Origin: Euptelea pleiosperma
Lineage: Eukaryota; Streptophyta; Magnoliopsida; Ranunculales; Eupteleaceae
Assembly: GCA_035048495.1 (NCBI GenBank)
Contig: CM068545.1
Span: 22,726,741-22,790,740 of the forward strand
Direction of reading: 5' to 3'
DNA length: 64,000 bases
Shown here: positions 34,653 through 47,400 of the stretch, one piece after another
Layout: every line of letters starts with the position of its first letter
Numbering within the stretch: position 1 is the first letter of the stretch
Made by a program: the position numbers and the translations under genes
Notes under the pieces: model-generated
What the model was told of the DNA's origin: nothing
Seen by the model: only the letters and a program-made list of their open reading frames with translations
Databases searched by the model: none

Positions 34653-35769
34653 AGTAATATCACACTAAATTTTATTGACATACCCCCCCACCCACACCCC
34701 CCACGACCTGGTCCACCGTTATTTGACTGTTGTTGACCTCATTTGACTAACATTGAAAGGACTAAAATATCCCTTTCTTCGACGTTGGGTCACACCATGT
34801 CAAGGGTTTTGGCCAAAATCCAAACTCCCAAATTGGATGTATGTTATAGCCAAAACCCAAACTTCTAAATTGGATGTATGTACGAGAAATAATCAATCAT
34901 CCAAACAAAAATTAAGAAAAATCAATTACATTCTTTGAATATAGAACTTGCCAAGGCAATTCCAGCTGGACGCACCTCAAAAACAGGCATTCTGCCCTTT
35001 TGGTAGTTGGAAACCACGGTCTGAGCACTAGTGATCCCCAACATCTCTTGAGATTATTGGTAACAGTGATATGCTGATTGATACTCTTCTATCTCTTTTC
35101 TTTTCTTTTTCTTTTTTTTTGTAATCAATAGTCTTCTATCTTAATCCATCCACATCTAATGAAAAAACTAGTATCTAAGAAAGAAATAGTGAATAGAGAG
35201 ATCCCCACCGGTGAGGAAGAGGATATGTAAGGGCTCCATCTTTTGTTATGATGTCAGCCTATAAAAAAGTTTCCTTAGGTTGTGGTGACACACAAACACA
35301 GGTGCTGCACCTTCAGCAAGGCGTCTGTTGTGTCTTTCAACAAGGGGTGCTGCACTTTCAGCATGTTGCTTCCTAGCATTCCTTTCAGATAAACATCACA
35401 GAAGAGGAAACTATTGGAGTAGTTTAATATAGAGAAACATTTTGCTATGCAGATTATAAGTTGTAAGAAATCCGTAAAGAAGCATAAGAGAGTGCATGGA
35501 ACAGAGTGAGAAGACGGGACTGAACAACCCAATACATCATACAAAATTTGAGCAAGCTCTGTAATCGGACAAGCGGAAACTTTCATTCCATGGGGGAAGC
35601 AAAAGACATTGAAACTTTCAGAACGTTTCATTAGATTTGAGTCTGTTCTGTCTGGCTCGGACTCTGCGCTTGATTCGCACACAAATTGGATTCCTTGTAG
35701 GAATGACACAAAACACACTGCCACTCTCCTTGTACAAGTTTTTTACATTCCTAAACCAACATTGCCTTG

Positions 35770-36064
35770 GTAGGGCTGTGGCTTTGGAGGAATCGTGGTG
35801 GACCACTAACTGGAGAATGCCCATCTCTCAATTCATACTCAAACCAATCTTCAACCCCCAGAATTCTGCAGCATTGACGGTGGTGTAACCAATATTGTAA
35901 TAGAATCCATTATAAGTATTGGCCCAAAGCATTGCGTATAAGACCGCCAGGTGCACACATTCCTGGGTTGCCCCTCGCATAGCCATTAGTATTGAGCTTG
36001 CACCATTCATCGCTTGGAGTCTACCATTGCACATAGCTTCACCTGCGAGAAATCTCAGATCCAA
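35770..36064 (-). mobile_element. LINE RNase H (RVT_3-like) remnant
   Basis: The minus strand reads YNIGYTTVNAAEFWGLKIGL, followed after a frame change by a LVVHHDSSKA-like segment. NAAEFxGL and a later D-S-K-A are characteristic of the RNase H-like domain at the end of plant L1 elements. Upstream and downstream coding is broken. Confidence 0.55.
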
Positions 36065-36320
36065 GCATACACTACAAAATCTTTACAGTGAAAGAGAACA
36101 GAAAGTATTGAACGGTAAAAGTAAAGAAGAAATTGTTTATAGCTTAGTTGCAGGAAACTCCTTTGTAGGGTGACGCTCTTGCTCTAGAGCCGCTCTTCTA
36201 GCTAGGGAGTTCTTTGGACTCGTACTTTTAAGTTGACAGAAACCTTAAACTTGTTAGAGACGGACTCCTGAGTCTTGATTCACTAAACAAGAAGCATTTG
36301 ACAAGAATTTTTGGAAATAA

Positions 36321-36772
36321 GGGCCTGTTTGGTACGTGAGAAAAAGAGTTCCGACGGCGAATATTTAGCCAGGCGAATACTATCTTGGCTAAATATTTGC
36401 TCATAGCAATATTTAACAATGTTTGGTACGTGTATGAGCTAGCTCACTTCAGCTTACTTCATTTTCTTTCAATTTGAGTGGTCCCACATATCAAAGTAAG
36501 TCAAAAATAGGTTGGGTGAGTGCGGAAACCACATATTATGTCAAAGAATAAAAAAAAATTCATTTTTATCTTTTTTATATATTAAAAAATTAATTTTTAT
36601 GAAAAATAGGCGTGAAAATATTTTCATAGGGGGGGGGGGGGGGGGGGGGGGGCAAATATGTGGGCCCGGCTAAATATTCGCCGAGGGCGAATGGCTGCCA
36701 AACGCAGCCGGGCAAATATTTGCGCGGCTAAATATTTTATTAGCCCGCCGCGGTGCTTTACCAAACAGGCCC
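36321..36772. mobile_element. Tourist-like (PIF/Harbinger) MITE
   Basis: Terminal inverted repeats GGGCCTGTTTGGTA and TACCAAACAGGCCC are flanked by TAA at 36318-36320 and 36773-36775, the 3-bp duplication typical of this superfamily. The interior holds mirrored GGCTAAATATT/AATATTTAGCC motifs and a run of 24 G at 36629-36652. Confidence 0.88.
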
Positions 36773-37051
36773 TAAAGCTCAAAGACTCTCCTCTATTGTG
36801 AAGAACTCAATAAGTTATAAGATAATGTAGTTTACCAGAGGACTTCCTTATAACACCCGCTTCCTCGCTTCCGCTCGTTTCTGTTTCATGCAATAAAAGT
36901 TTATAGTATATAGGCCACTTGGCTTAGATATGTATCCGCAAATAAAATATGCTTCAATCAACAGTACTTTTTACATGATTGAATTTTAAATATTGTTTCT
37001 ACCCATATTACCCGGATACTTCTAAATGGGTGTCTTCTCCATATTGGAAAT

Positions 37052-37872
37052 TGTCAATTTTCTAGGGTTTCGATGAAAGAAGAGAAGAAGAGGGAAGGGA
37101 GAAGGGAGAAGAGAAGATAAAAGAGAACAAAGAGAGAGTGGGTAGATGTTCTCTAGCCTACACGTCTCATATTTTATTGATAGGTATTTTAGGTATTTTC
37201 AACCAGGTCCTTGAATTATTAGAGAAATTACAAAGACATCCCTAATTTTGTATGAACCGAAAAATAAGACATGTTCTAATACTCTCCCTCAAGCTGGAGT
37301 ATAGAGATTATCTAAACCCACCTTGGAACAAATTAAAAGTCGGTTTTGCCAATGCTTTTGTGAAGATATCAACAAGTTGATGTTGACATGACACGTATAA
37401 AGTGGAGATCTCACGACTGGCTATTTTCTTTTGAATGAAGTGACAATCGACCTTAATGACTTCTGTTCGCTCATGAAAGACTGGATTAGTAGCAATGTGA
37501 ATAGCGGCTTGATTATCACACTAAAGTTTGATTGGCTCTATGAAAGGAACATCCAATTCACGCAACAAATTGAGCACCCAAATGTGTCATAGCATGTTAT
37601 TCAGCCTCTGCACTAGAACTGACCACAACTATCTAGTTCTTGCTCTTTCAAGTGAATAAATTGCCACCAACAAAGGTACAATATCCTGTAGTGGATCGTC
37701 TATATGAAGAACATACCCAATTTGCATCGGTATACTCTTTACTATTCAAGTAACCATTGGCTTTGTTCAATAATACAAGGTCAAATACCGATAAAAATGA
37801 TGTTTCAGGTGAATCAAATGGATCTATATTGCCAACCCATTCGAGTGTTGTGACTTGTGACAAACAGACCAT
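37052..37872 (-). mobile_element. Copia retrotransposon 3' end (RNase H, PPT, LTR)
   Basis: The minus strand encodes YLNSKEYTDANW, then RRSTTGYCTFVGGN, VVVSSAEAEYHAM and [13 protein letters not shown], the standard order at the Copia pol C-terminus. Stops and frameshifts interrupt it. A polypurine tract (CTTGAGGGAGAG on the minus strand, about 37281-37292) and a candidate LTR down to about 37052 follow. A dead copy. Confidence 0.8.
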
Positions 37873-38210
37873 TGAGGGTTAAACCATTTCTTTTTGGCTC
37901 AAACTTCAGAGGTTCCATTTGATCTTATTGGACTGTAAAATTTTGTTCTATTTGTATATTGCTTGAATGTGAGATAAAATGCAAAGAAGAAACAAAAATG
38001 TTCGACCACTGATTTGCATTGGAGTTACAGATTTGCAGTAACAAAAAGGAAAATAAAATCTTTGAATCAGATGGTCTTTATCAACCAACCAGGTTGACTT
38101 TGTCATAACATATCACAAGGTGGGACCTGTCAAATGTGGGTCTGATCCCCCTTTCAAAAATTCTTTTGGAATAGAAACCAGGATCATGATGGTGTTAGAG
38201 TTTCTCAAGA
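37800..38210 (-). mobile_element. Copia-derived segment, right arm of a 5-kb inverted pair
   Basis: Reverse-complement partner of 33209-33520. Relative to that copy it carries about 70 extra bases near 38030-38110. It joins directly to the Copia RNase H fragment. Confidence 0.65.
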
Positions 38211-38364
38211 TGGATCATAGCAAACTTATGAGCTCTTGTTGTGATGCTGTTCTTTGATGCAGACCTCTGTATCAAAATTTTGATGCAGACTTCTGTATCA
38301 AATTACAACGTAGTAGACTAGTTCGGGCCCACTTGCATGTCTGTCCTACACTATGATAGAGCTA

Positions 38365-38526
38365 CACACCAAAAAATCAGACTGATTGGTGATTTCTAGC
38401 CATAGGATTTGAGCACTTTTTCATCATGGGCTTTATGAACAGGCCTATGAGTTGGTTCCAAGCCATGATGAAAAAGTGCTCAAATCCAACGCCTAGGAAT
38501 CACTAATCACACCTATTTTTGGTGTG
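38365..38526. mobile_element. Foldback MITE with 64-bp arms
   Basis: The arms 38365-38429 and 38463-38526 pair with few mismatches, for example GAGCACTTTTTCATCATGG with CCATGATGAAAAAGTGCTC. The 33-bp loop contains AACAGGCCTATGAG. The outer arms (CACACCAAAAAATCAG) resemble the G-box-end foldback family. Confidence 0.8.
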
Positions 38527-38672
38527 TGGGCCCATCAATATATGGCCTTAACATTCAGGGGGGCAGTGGGCCTGAAAGAGTATTACATGGCAAATTGAGG
38601 GACATCAGCATCAAAAACATAAGTAGGTATCATAGATTTTCAGTTTTACTCCTAAAATCCATGGTTTAAAAA

Positions 38673-39065
38673 GGGTCAGGCTCAGGCTCAGCGGACACAT
38701 ATTTTCACACACAATTTTGGTGTACCCACATGGAAGATAAATCAATGGCTGATTTTTGGTGAGGATGATCTCCTCACCATATAGACCACCCTTACAAAAA
38801 ATCAGCCCATTCTGAAATTTCTAACCCCATCAAATGTGGGTTTCAAGTTAAGGGTAAAAAAATTGACGGTCCATAATTTCTCAACTTGTAAACCATGCTA
38901 TGAATGTCAGAATGATTTGAATTTTTGTGAGGGTGATCTACTCACCATAGAGACCATCTTCACCAAAAATCAACCCATTCCAAAACTTCTAATTTATATA
39001 TTGGCCCCCGACGATTTCTTTCTGTGAAATTGTGTGTGAAAATATGTGTCCGTTGAGCTTGACCC
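38673..39065. mobile_element. MITE with roughly 40-bp terminal inverted repeats
   Basis: The left end GGGTCAGGCTCAGGCTCAGC, followed by GGACACATATTTTCACACAC, is mirrored on the right by GTGTGTGAAAATATGTGTCC then GTTGAGCTTGACCC. The left end carries an extra 6-bp CAGGCT repeat. The inner part contains two GATCTCCTCACCATA-like blocks also seen near 12.46 and 25.16 kb. Confidence 0.75.
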
Positions 39066-39347
39066 GGTTTAAAAAACGGTTGTTATAATGGATTCGGTCC
39101 TCTCCAGTCACGTTATGTACCGTTGAAATGCCCAGAAAATAACAACCGTTATTTTTTGGCAAAAAATGGCTATTATTTTTGTCTTTTTTTTTTTTGTTTT
39201 TGAAAATTTGAATTCTAGCGCCATTCTTGCCGTTATTTTCCGTTTTCGCCTCTGATCATTACAATTCGTTATAACGCCATTGTAATGAAAAAACGGTAAC
39301 GCCCCCAGTCCGTTATACCGTTATAACGGTCCCTTTTAAACCTTGCA
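39066..39347. mobile_element. AACGG-type hAT MITE, copy E, abutting another MITE
   Basis: It begins GGTTTAAAAAACGG and ends CCCTTTTAAACCTTG, with GTAACGCCCCCAGTCCG near the right end, so it is reversed relative to copies A-C. It starts exactly where the preceding MITE stops. No duplication can be read. Confidence 0.6.
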
Positions 39348-39542
39348 AAAATTCATTGAATCACTACGCCCGGATCCAGATCATGGACCTGGACCTAGCA
39401 CCTAAATGGCTAAATCCGGACCCTATATTCGACCCGATCCATTAACAATACATAACCCGACATGACAAATTTCTCCCAAGACCAGCAAAGAAATTAAACA
39501 GAAACGAAAGAAACAACAAGAGAAGTCGCAAAACACAGTGTG

Positions 39543-41370
39543 ATGGCTTCTCCAGTGATACAGAGATCATCAATCCCATCTTCACCTCTTCAGAGACTCT
39601 CAACATTCAAAGACAGAACCTCTCTTCCTTCCATTGCTACTACCACAACCACTGCCACTTCTGCTATTTCTCCCTCTTCTTCCCCTCTCGACTCCTTCTC
39701 TTCCGATCCAATCTTCTCTGCCTTCCTCACCCCCGACTTCGACTCCGCACGCTTCTCCTCCCAAGCCCTAAGCTCCGGCTCCGCTGCCGCACGTGCTGAG
39801 AAGCTCGAAGAAGGCATCCGTCTCCTCGAGAAACAGCTCCGATCCGAAGTCCTCTCTCGTCATGATGATCTCCTCGCACAATTATCCTCTCTCAAAGATG
39901 CCGAATCCGCTCTCTCTGTCGTCCGATCTGGGATCTCGACCCTTCAATCCTCTGTTCGTCGGGTTCGCCAAGAGATCGCGGATCCACACCGCCAGATCCG
40001 TCTTAAAACCGTCCAGCTCTCCAACATCCATCAGACGGCTGAGCTCTTACAATGCGCCATTAGGGTTCTTCGTTTGTCGAAGAAATTGAGGGATTTGATG
40101 GCAATTGCGGGTTCGGAACCGGAGAAGGTTGATCTTTCTAAGGCTGCGCAGTTGCACCGGGAAATTCAGAGCTTGTGTGAGGAGAATTCTCTTTCGGGGA
40201 TTACGTTCATTGATGAGGAATTGAATTGGCTTTCTGAGACAGGGACCCGGTTGCGATCAGAAGCGATGAAGGTTTTGGAGAGGGGGATGGAGGGGTTCAA
40301 TCAGTCTGAAGTCGGGAGTGGTTTGCAGGTTTTCTATAATCTTGGAGAATTGAGGTCCACTGTGGATGCATTGATTAACAAGTATAAGAGTCAGGGTGTG
40401 AAGAGTGTAAATGCTGCACTGGATATGAAGGCTATATCGGCCTCATCGGGTAATTTTGGTCCTGGTGGGATTCAGAGGAGTGGGACTCCTCAGCTTGGTG
40501 GTGGGGCGAAGGCCAAGGATGCGCTTTGGCAGAGGATGAATAATTGTATGGATCAGATGCATTCTATTGTGGTAGCAGTTTGGCACTTGCAAAGAGTTCT
40601 GTCTAAGAAACGGGATCCATTCACGCATGTGTTGCTCCTCGATGAGGTCATGCAGGTGAGTTAGTAGAATTATTCGTATTGGTATTCAGTGAATTATTTA
40701 CGTTGTTTCAAAATTCTTGCCTGTAATTGGACAAAGTTGATAGAATTCTCTATATTTAGACACCTAAGAAAAAACCTCAATAATTTGAGAACGGGTTGGC
40801 TAAATAGGACCTAATAGGTAGAATCCCATTGTCGGAAGATTGTCGCCCAACAACCTCCTTAGCCAACAAGTCAGCTAAATTGTGAGCATTCCTAAGGATG
40901 TGGTAAATGTCCATACCAGCACAAAACCAATTGACATTTTTCTAGCACGTTAATGCCACCACATGCCCATACTTTCATAGACACATGAGATGACATTAGA
41001 TGAATGTCCTTCCACTTCTCAGCAAATGGGTGAAGATGTAATGGAAGATCTTCAAACCTTCAAGTAATTTCATTGCTCTGCTTCTCTCGAGGTCAAGAGC
41101 TTGAGCTTGCTAAAATCTTTCTCGATGGAACCCCGACTGTCCCTCATTCAAACCGAAGGTAAAGGTGGTGTCTCAATCTCTCACTTAGAGTTTACGGATA
41201 TGTCTATTTTTTGCAAAGCTTCCAACTCCTATTTGAAGTATTTGAGATTTATTTTCTAGTTCTCCAGGATAGTGCCTACCTTGCACATTGTAAATGATGT
41301 GGACATTGATAATATCCTTGAGTTGGTGTTTCATTTGGGTTGCAAGGTGGAAAGTTTTTTTTTTGTTTTG

Positions 41371-41403
<33 letters not shown>

Positions 41404-44400
41404 TGTCTGTGGAGAAGGATAATTTGAGTTGTGCAGTCATAATGGAGGGTCGAATACAAATGATATGATTAGTAGTTTCAAGTTGTATGCATGGGCATTA
41501 GCAAGGTTCAAAAAGATTTTTTCTAGAAGGTTTTTCCATATTAGGTATAAGGTGGATATGGGTTAGGACCCAGTTTTGGGATAGGGATATGGCTCTGTCT
41601 TACATTTTCGGTTTTGTGTAGATTTGTACCCACAAAATATGTCGTACTATAGTAGATTGTTATGAAAAGGTAGGAGATTTTTTGTATGTTGGTGTGTGTG
41701 GGTGTGTCTTGGCTCAATTAAGACGCTTGAGATTTAATTATTATTTTTAATAAGTAATGAGACTTATACATTGATTGAAGAAAAGTCTACAAGAGGGACA
41801 AAGTGTCCCTGATAAAACAAAAATACAAAATCTGCACACCACTTTTGGCCAAAGAGTATGTCTCTTCATTTTCTCTATGGAGTGTATTGGAAAATATGAT
41901 GGTCCATCCTCTAACTAATTCCCTGATGTTATCTATATTCTTCGTGAATCTCTAGGGATATTGGTTTACGCTACTAGCCCACTTTATAGTGTTGACGGAA
42001 TCTCTGTCATGTTGTACCGGGTTGTGAATATTCTAGCTGAATGCCGCCATTGCTGATAATGTTGTTTTGTCGAGTTATCGCGTATTTTTCCCATGTTCTT
42101 ACCTTCTTTTTAATTTCAAGGGATTGTACCATTGTCAGAATCAGCACCATACCCCAGAAAATCATCGGAAAGCTGATTGTCTCCGGCCGTCAATCACCAT
42201 AATTTGTGCTCTGGTGTGAAGTATGTGTATGATTAGCGTCTCCTTTCAACCCAAACTCTTGGCTGTCTTGAGGTTGAAGATAACCTCGTATATTGGTCAA
42301 AAATCGGACCTTACTCTTATTTCAGCTGTGGGTTTTTGTGAAAACCCATAACCAGGCCCATTAGGCAAGGAAAATGAATGATGACGATGGTAAAGTGAGG
42401 AGAGAAGATCTTGAGGCTTTTAAAGTCACAATTCTAGAACTATTGCATGCCTTTGAAATTATTATCTTGGAAAGTTTGGATAGACAAATAAAGCAGATCT
42501 AGGAACATTGGAAAAGCCCATTTGTTGATGTTCATGGGTCCAGTACTGTGGTGGACGAAACTGTAAGCCAACAAACTACCACAACGCGACAACTATTGCT
42601 TCTACAAAGTTAGTTATGGCTACTGTAATCTACAGTACGAAGGTATGTTTGGAACATTCATCAGTTGCCATAGACAAATCCTATTGTTAGAATTTCATCT
42701 TACACGGACACTAGAATGTGCATCAGATCAAGAAGGTGGAAGTAAATCGTTGTTCTAAACGATCGTTCCTCATGCTAAAACCGTCATATTACGATAAAAT
42801 CAAGGGTACAATAATTCCAAGGAGACAAAGCCAAGATTGCCTAAACTCGAGGTCGAGTTCCTACGAGGGTTTGCTGCAGAAGAATCCCTGCCACGATACA
42901 ACAAACTATACCATATTAATCTTCTCAACAAAAGAGATGGGCCTACAAAGGGAGGAAGAAGAAGACTTCTACAAAGAGGCTTAAGCAAATAAGATAGATT
43001 AGGATTAAATTATTATGTTCATCATTAGGCTAGATTATATTACATACATCGTATTTAATCATTATTTTGAATAGAGATTAAGATAGGAATAAGTTATGAT
43101 TATCTATAAGAGTTTAATATTAATAGAAAAGTAGGTTAGTAGGGTTTTATAGATACAAGTAATATTTGGATGTTGATGAATAGAATTTGAGTTTATTTGT
43201 TAGAGAGTTTTCTCTCTTTGGTTAGACCTTTATTTGAGATTTTACTCGACCAACGTTGATCGTCAAAACTTGATTGTGGAATCAATCTTGTTCTACATTA
43301 ATTCTGCATTTGTGTTGCTCAAGCTGTTGTATTCATTGTTTAATTGTGCTTATGATAGAAGATATACTTCATTTGGTACTGATAAAAATATATATATATA
43401 TATATACTTCATTTGTTACCATTGCAACTCCTGATGCTGCACTCCAGGATATTGGTCATCTTTGGTTTTACTAACTTCAACTAGTAAATTCTTGTTCAGG
43501 AGGGTGATCCAATGTTAACAGATAGGGTTTGGGAAGCACTCGTGAAATCTTTTGCAAGCCAAATGAAGTCTACTTTTACCGCATCAAGTTTTGTCAAAGA
43601 AATATTTACTGTAGGATACCCAAAACTCTTCTCTATGATAGAGAATCTTCTCGAAAGAATTTCACGTGACACAGATGTCAAAGGGGTTCTACCAGGTATT
43701 AGTTCAGAAGGAAAAAATCAAATGGTTGCTGCCATTGATATATTCCAGACAAATTTCTTGGCCCGCTGCTTGGGTCGCCTGTCAGATCTAGTTAATAGTG
43801 TGCTTCCGGTTTCCAGCCGGGGAAGTGTTCCCTCCAAAGATCAGATCTCAAGAATTATATTACACATTCAGGAGGAGATTGAAGCCGTTAAATTGGATGG
43901 GCACTTGACTCTTCTCGTCTTGCGTGAAATTGGCAAAGTCTTGCTTCTATTAGCAGAAAGAGTTGAATACCAGGTATAATAACTTTATAAAAGAGGCCAC
44001 TTGTGTTTGTATCTATCTTTATTGTTTCTGGTTCCTTCTGAAGTTTTATTTATTTATTTATTGTTCAACATATGCTGTTGGTTAAGTGCTGGTACTTGCT
44101 TTTTCGTGTTTTCTCGTTCTTTTCTTTTTGGATGAGGTTCAAACCCTCTCAAATTTTTTCTTTTTTTTTTCTTTTAAAGTAAATATACGATAACTCAATA
44201 TGCTGCATTTAGTGTGTTGCTTAATCAATATGCTCAACCAGTTTCGACTATGTTGCATTGACACTGGTACGGGTGTTCGAGTTTGACACAAATGTTTGAT
44301 CGGCAAACCTTGAGAAATAGGATTCGCGCACTCGGCAGTATTTTTTTATATCATAATGAAGATAATAGTGGATAATGTGATTGGATATTTTATGATTTGT

Positions 44401-47400
44401 ATTATATACTTATAAACAAGAGAATACATGTACGTGTATAATGTGATTATGTGGATAATGTGATTAGTGTGTTGCTTAATCAATATGCTTAACCAGTTTC
44501 AACTACGTTGAATTGATACGGGTACATGTGTCAGAGTCTGACACGGGTGCAGATTGTGGATTGTCTGATCGGCAAACCTTGAGATATAGGATTCACGCAC
44601 TCGGCAATATTTTTTTATATAATAATGAAGATAATACTGGATAATGTTATTGGATATTTTATGATTTGTATTATTATAAACAAGTGAATACAGGTATGTA
44701 ATGTTATATTTGTTGCATAGAAAACGTTAACTGTAGAAGGTAGAACTCATAACCTATACCAGATGTTAATTAGTATCTTACTAGGAAAGAAAAAAACAAA
44801 ACAAAATTTTGAAGTGTCGCACCAGATTATGTGCCGTGTCGGACTTTGATACGTGTCCAACACGAGTACTTCGCCTGTTTAGAAGAAACCATGCAACATA
44901 GAGTTTCAATGGGCCCATTAAGTTACAAAGAGGATGATAGCATCAATCGGACGATTGTCAAAAGGAGGTACAGTGTTTTGGTAATCTAGAACACTTCTTT
45001 GCCCCTTGTAGATTTCAAAAAACACCCATACATGGGACATGTAACAAACAAGGAGTTGTGAGTGCCTCCTTTTTGGTAATCATGCGACTAATGCTAGCAT
45101 TCCTCATTTAGAGATTACTGTTTTAACTGCATTCACATTCATGGTTTTAAAATTCGACGAAATTAGCCGAATTAATTCCAAATTTTGAATGACCGAATTA
45201 AAGTGTACACGTATTAAAAATTTTACAAAAATTCGACTAACATTCGCCGAATTAATTCGTTTAATTCGAAGTAAACAGTAAACATTCAGCTAATTTCTTG
45301 AAGTTTAGCCTTTTTAGTGCAAAAATTCGCCGAATTAATTCGTTTAATTCGAAGTAAACAATAAAAATTCGGCTAATTTCTCGAAGTTCTGCTTTTTTAG
45401 TACAAAATTGTAAAAAATTGCCGAATTAATTCGTTTAATTCGAAGTAAACAGTAAACTTAGAGAAGTTTGAAGAATCGTTACTAAAATGTTGGTAAAACA
45501 TATTGTTTTCAAGGATATGTGATAAAACAAGCATGACAAAACACTTGTAACTCATTATATCATAAAAACAACCATTTAGAGCAACATAAGCAAGATTAAT
45601 ATCATTTCACTCATTTTGGCAAAAATTCTCTAAACTTCTTTAAATTAGCGATTTTTTACAGGAATTCTCTAAATCGAATTGAAATTCCCCGAATTAATTC
45701 CGAATTTTAACTGACCGAAGTTTAGGGCGAAGTCAAAGTTTAGAACCTTGTTCACATTTCTTCTGAGTATTAATTCTGAGATAGTCAAGGACTATCTACT
45801 TGTTTATGTTTTGAAGTTATATTTCAAAAGGTATCCGTATCCTGTGAGATCCTATCTTTAGAGTCTGGAAATAACACAGATTTAACAATTTATTCTGAGT
45901 ATGCAAAGCTCGTCTGTTGAGCATAGTAGACTACAGCACATAACAAAACAAATGGTTATCTGACAATGGACTAGAATGTCCAGTATTACATCAGATGGTT
46001 ATTGATTAGATTTTCTATTGGAATGTCATCTCAACCATTGTTTTTATTGGCAATTGATTGTTTTTTTGGGTTTGTCTGTATGACCTAATGATTAAATCTC
46101 TTAACTTAATTTATCTTCTTAAAAATGTAAAAGTAAATAATCTTTAAGCAGGATTTCCTAAGCCAGATTCTGTTCCATATAATAGTTAGTGTTTCTGATT
46201 CTCTTACTCAATATTTTTATGGTGCTAGATTATATTAAAATTCTTATTTATGGTGACTTTAAAGTTAAATGTGTTCTTCAGTCATTATCTATTTTAACAT
46301 TTTGTTCTAAAATTGAGTAGCTACATATATTTCTGGATGGAAATTACGGTATCATAGCTTACTCTTCTGTAATTAATATCGGAACACATTCTGTGACAAT
46401 AATATAATTTGGAAGACAATATTTACCCTTTTGCTGATAATTATCAGCAAATACTCATGATATTATTTGGAAGACAATATCATGAGTATTTTATTGAAAA
46501 TATAAACATTGGCCAGATACTATTTCAGTGGGTCTTTTAGGTAATGAACATTGGCAAGCAAGAATGTAATTTATTACTATCTGTTTCGTGTTAGATTGAT
46601 GTACTTTAAGGCCCATGAACATCTAATATCTTAGAACTCAGATGCTGACTAAGTAAAGCTTTCTGGAGGAAACAACAATGATTTTAAGAAACACATTTCT
46701 TTTGGTACGCTTTGATATCACAGATAATGAAAATAGCGAAAGAACAAATATATTGATTATTTTGTTAAATGTCATTGGGTTTTTAGGTAATGAACTTCAT
46801 TGGCAAGAATGTAATGTATAACTGGATGTTTCATTTAGATTGATGTACTTTTGCCATGAGCATTTAATATGTTAGAACGAAGTCCTCTTGACTGCCAATG
46901 GCCTTATAATGATCTATGGTTGTAATTTATCTTTCGTGACTTTATATTATTATTAATTTTTTTTATAAGCCTTTCATAACTTTTTCGCTCAAAAAGCTCT
47001 ACCATTTGAATTGAGCCATCATCTTTGGGCTTCAATTACAAAGCAGTAGATTAGGTGAATCCTGTTTAGTCATTCCATTGTATTCAGGTCCAAATCCTCC
47101 ATTGATCCTGTAACCAATCCTGTTCACCATTTGCATTGTGCCAAAGACTTTATTGTTAATAGAATACACATGGTATATTTTAATTAATATATTAAGAAAA
47201 ATAGAGTGTTTTGTTTGTTCCTTGGAAGTGACAATTTTCCTCAACCATGAATGTGTCTCATTTTCTTGTCGAAACTTTATTTTGTTGGACTTCTTAAGTT
47301 GCAACATGTTCTATATATTGCTTAGTTGTATTTTATTTAATATCAACATGTAAAAGATAATGCAACCATTGTCCACTTGTCTGAGGAACACGTTTTCAAG

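Larger units (their letters stand above)
32999..39542. other. Intergenic region, 6.5 kb, transposon graveyard
   Basis: After the dehydrogenase 3' UTR the region contains a pair of inverted Copia-derived segments (33.21-33.52 and 37.80-38.21 kb), degenerate AACGG elements (33.68-34.15 and 39.06-39.35 kb), an unrecognised 131-codon ORF (34.26-34.65 kb), a LINE RNase H remnant (35.77-36.06 kb), a Tourist MITE, a Copia 3' end and two further foldback elements. No other gene is supported. Confidence 0.6.

Noticed and set aside
39590..40628. Other-frame and minus-strand ORFs over COG5 exon 1
   Set aside because: Shadows of a well-supported exon with regular frame and family match.
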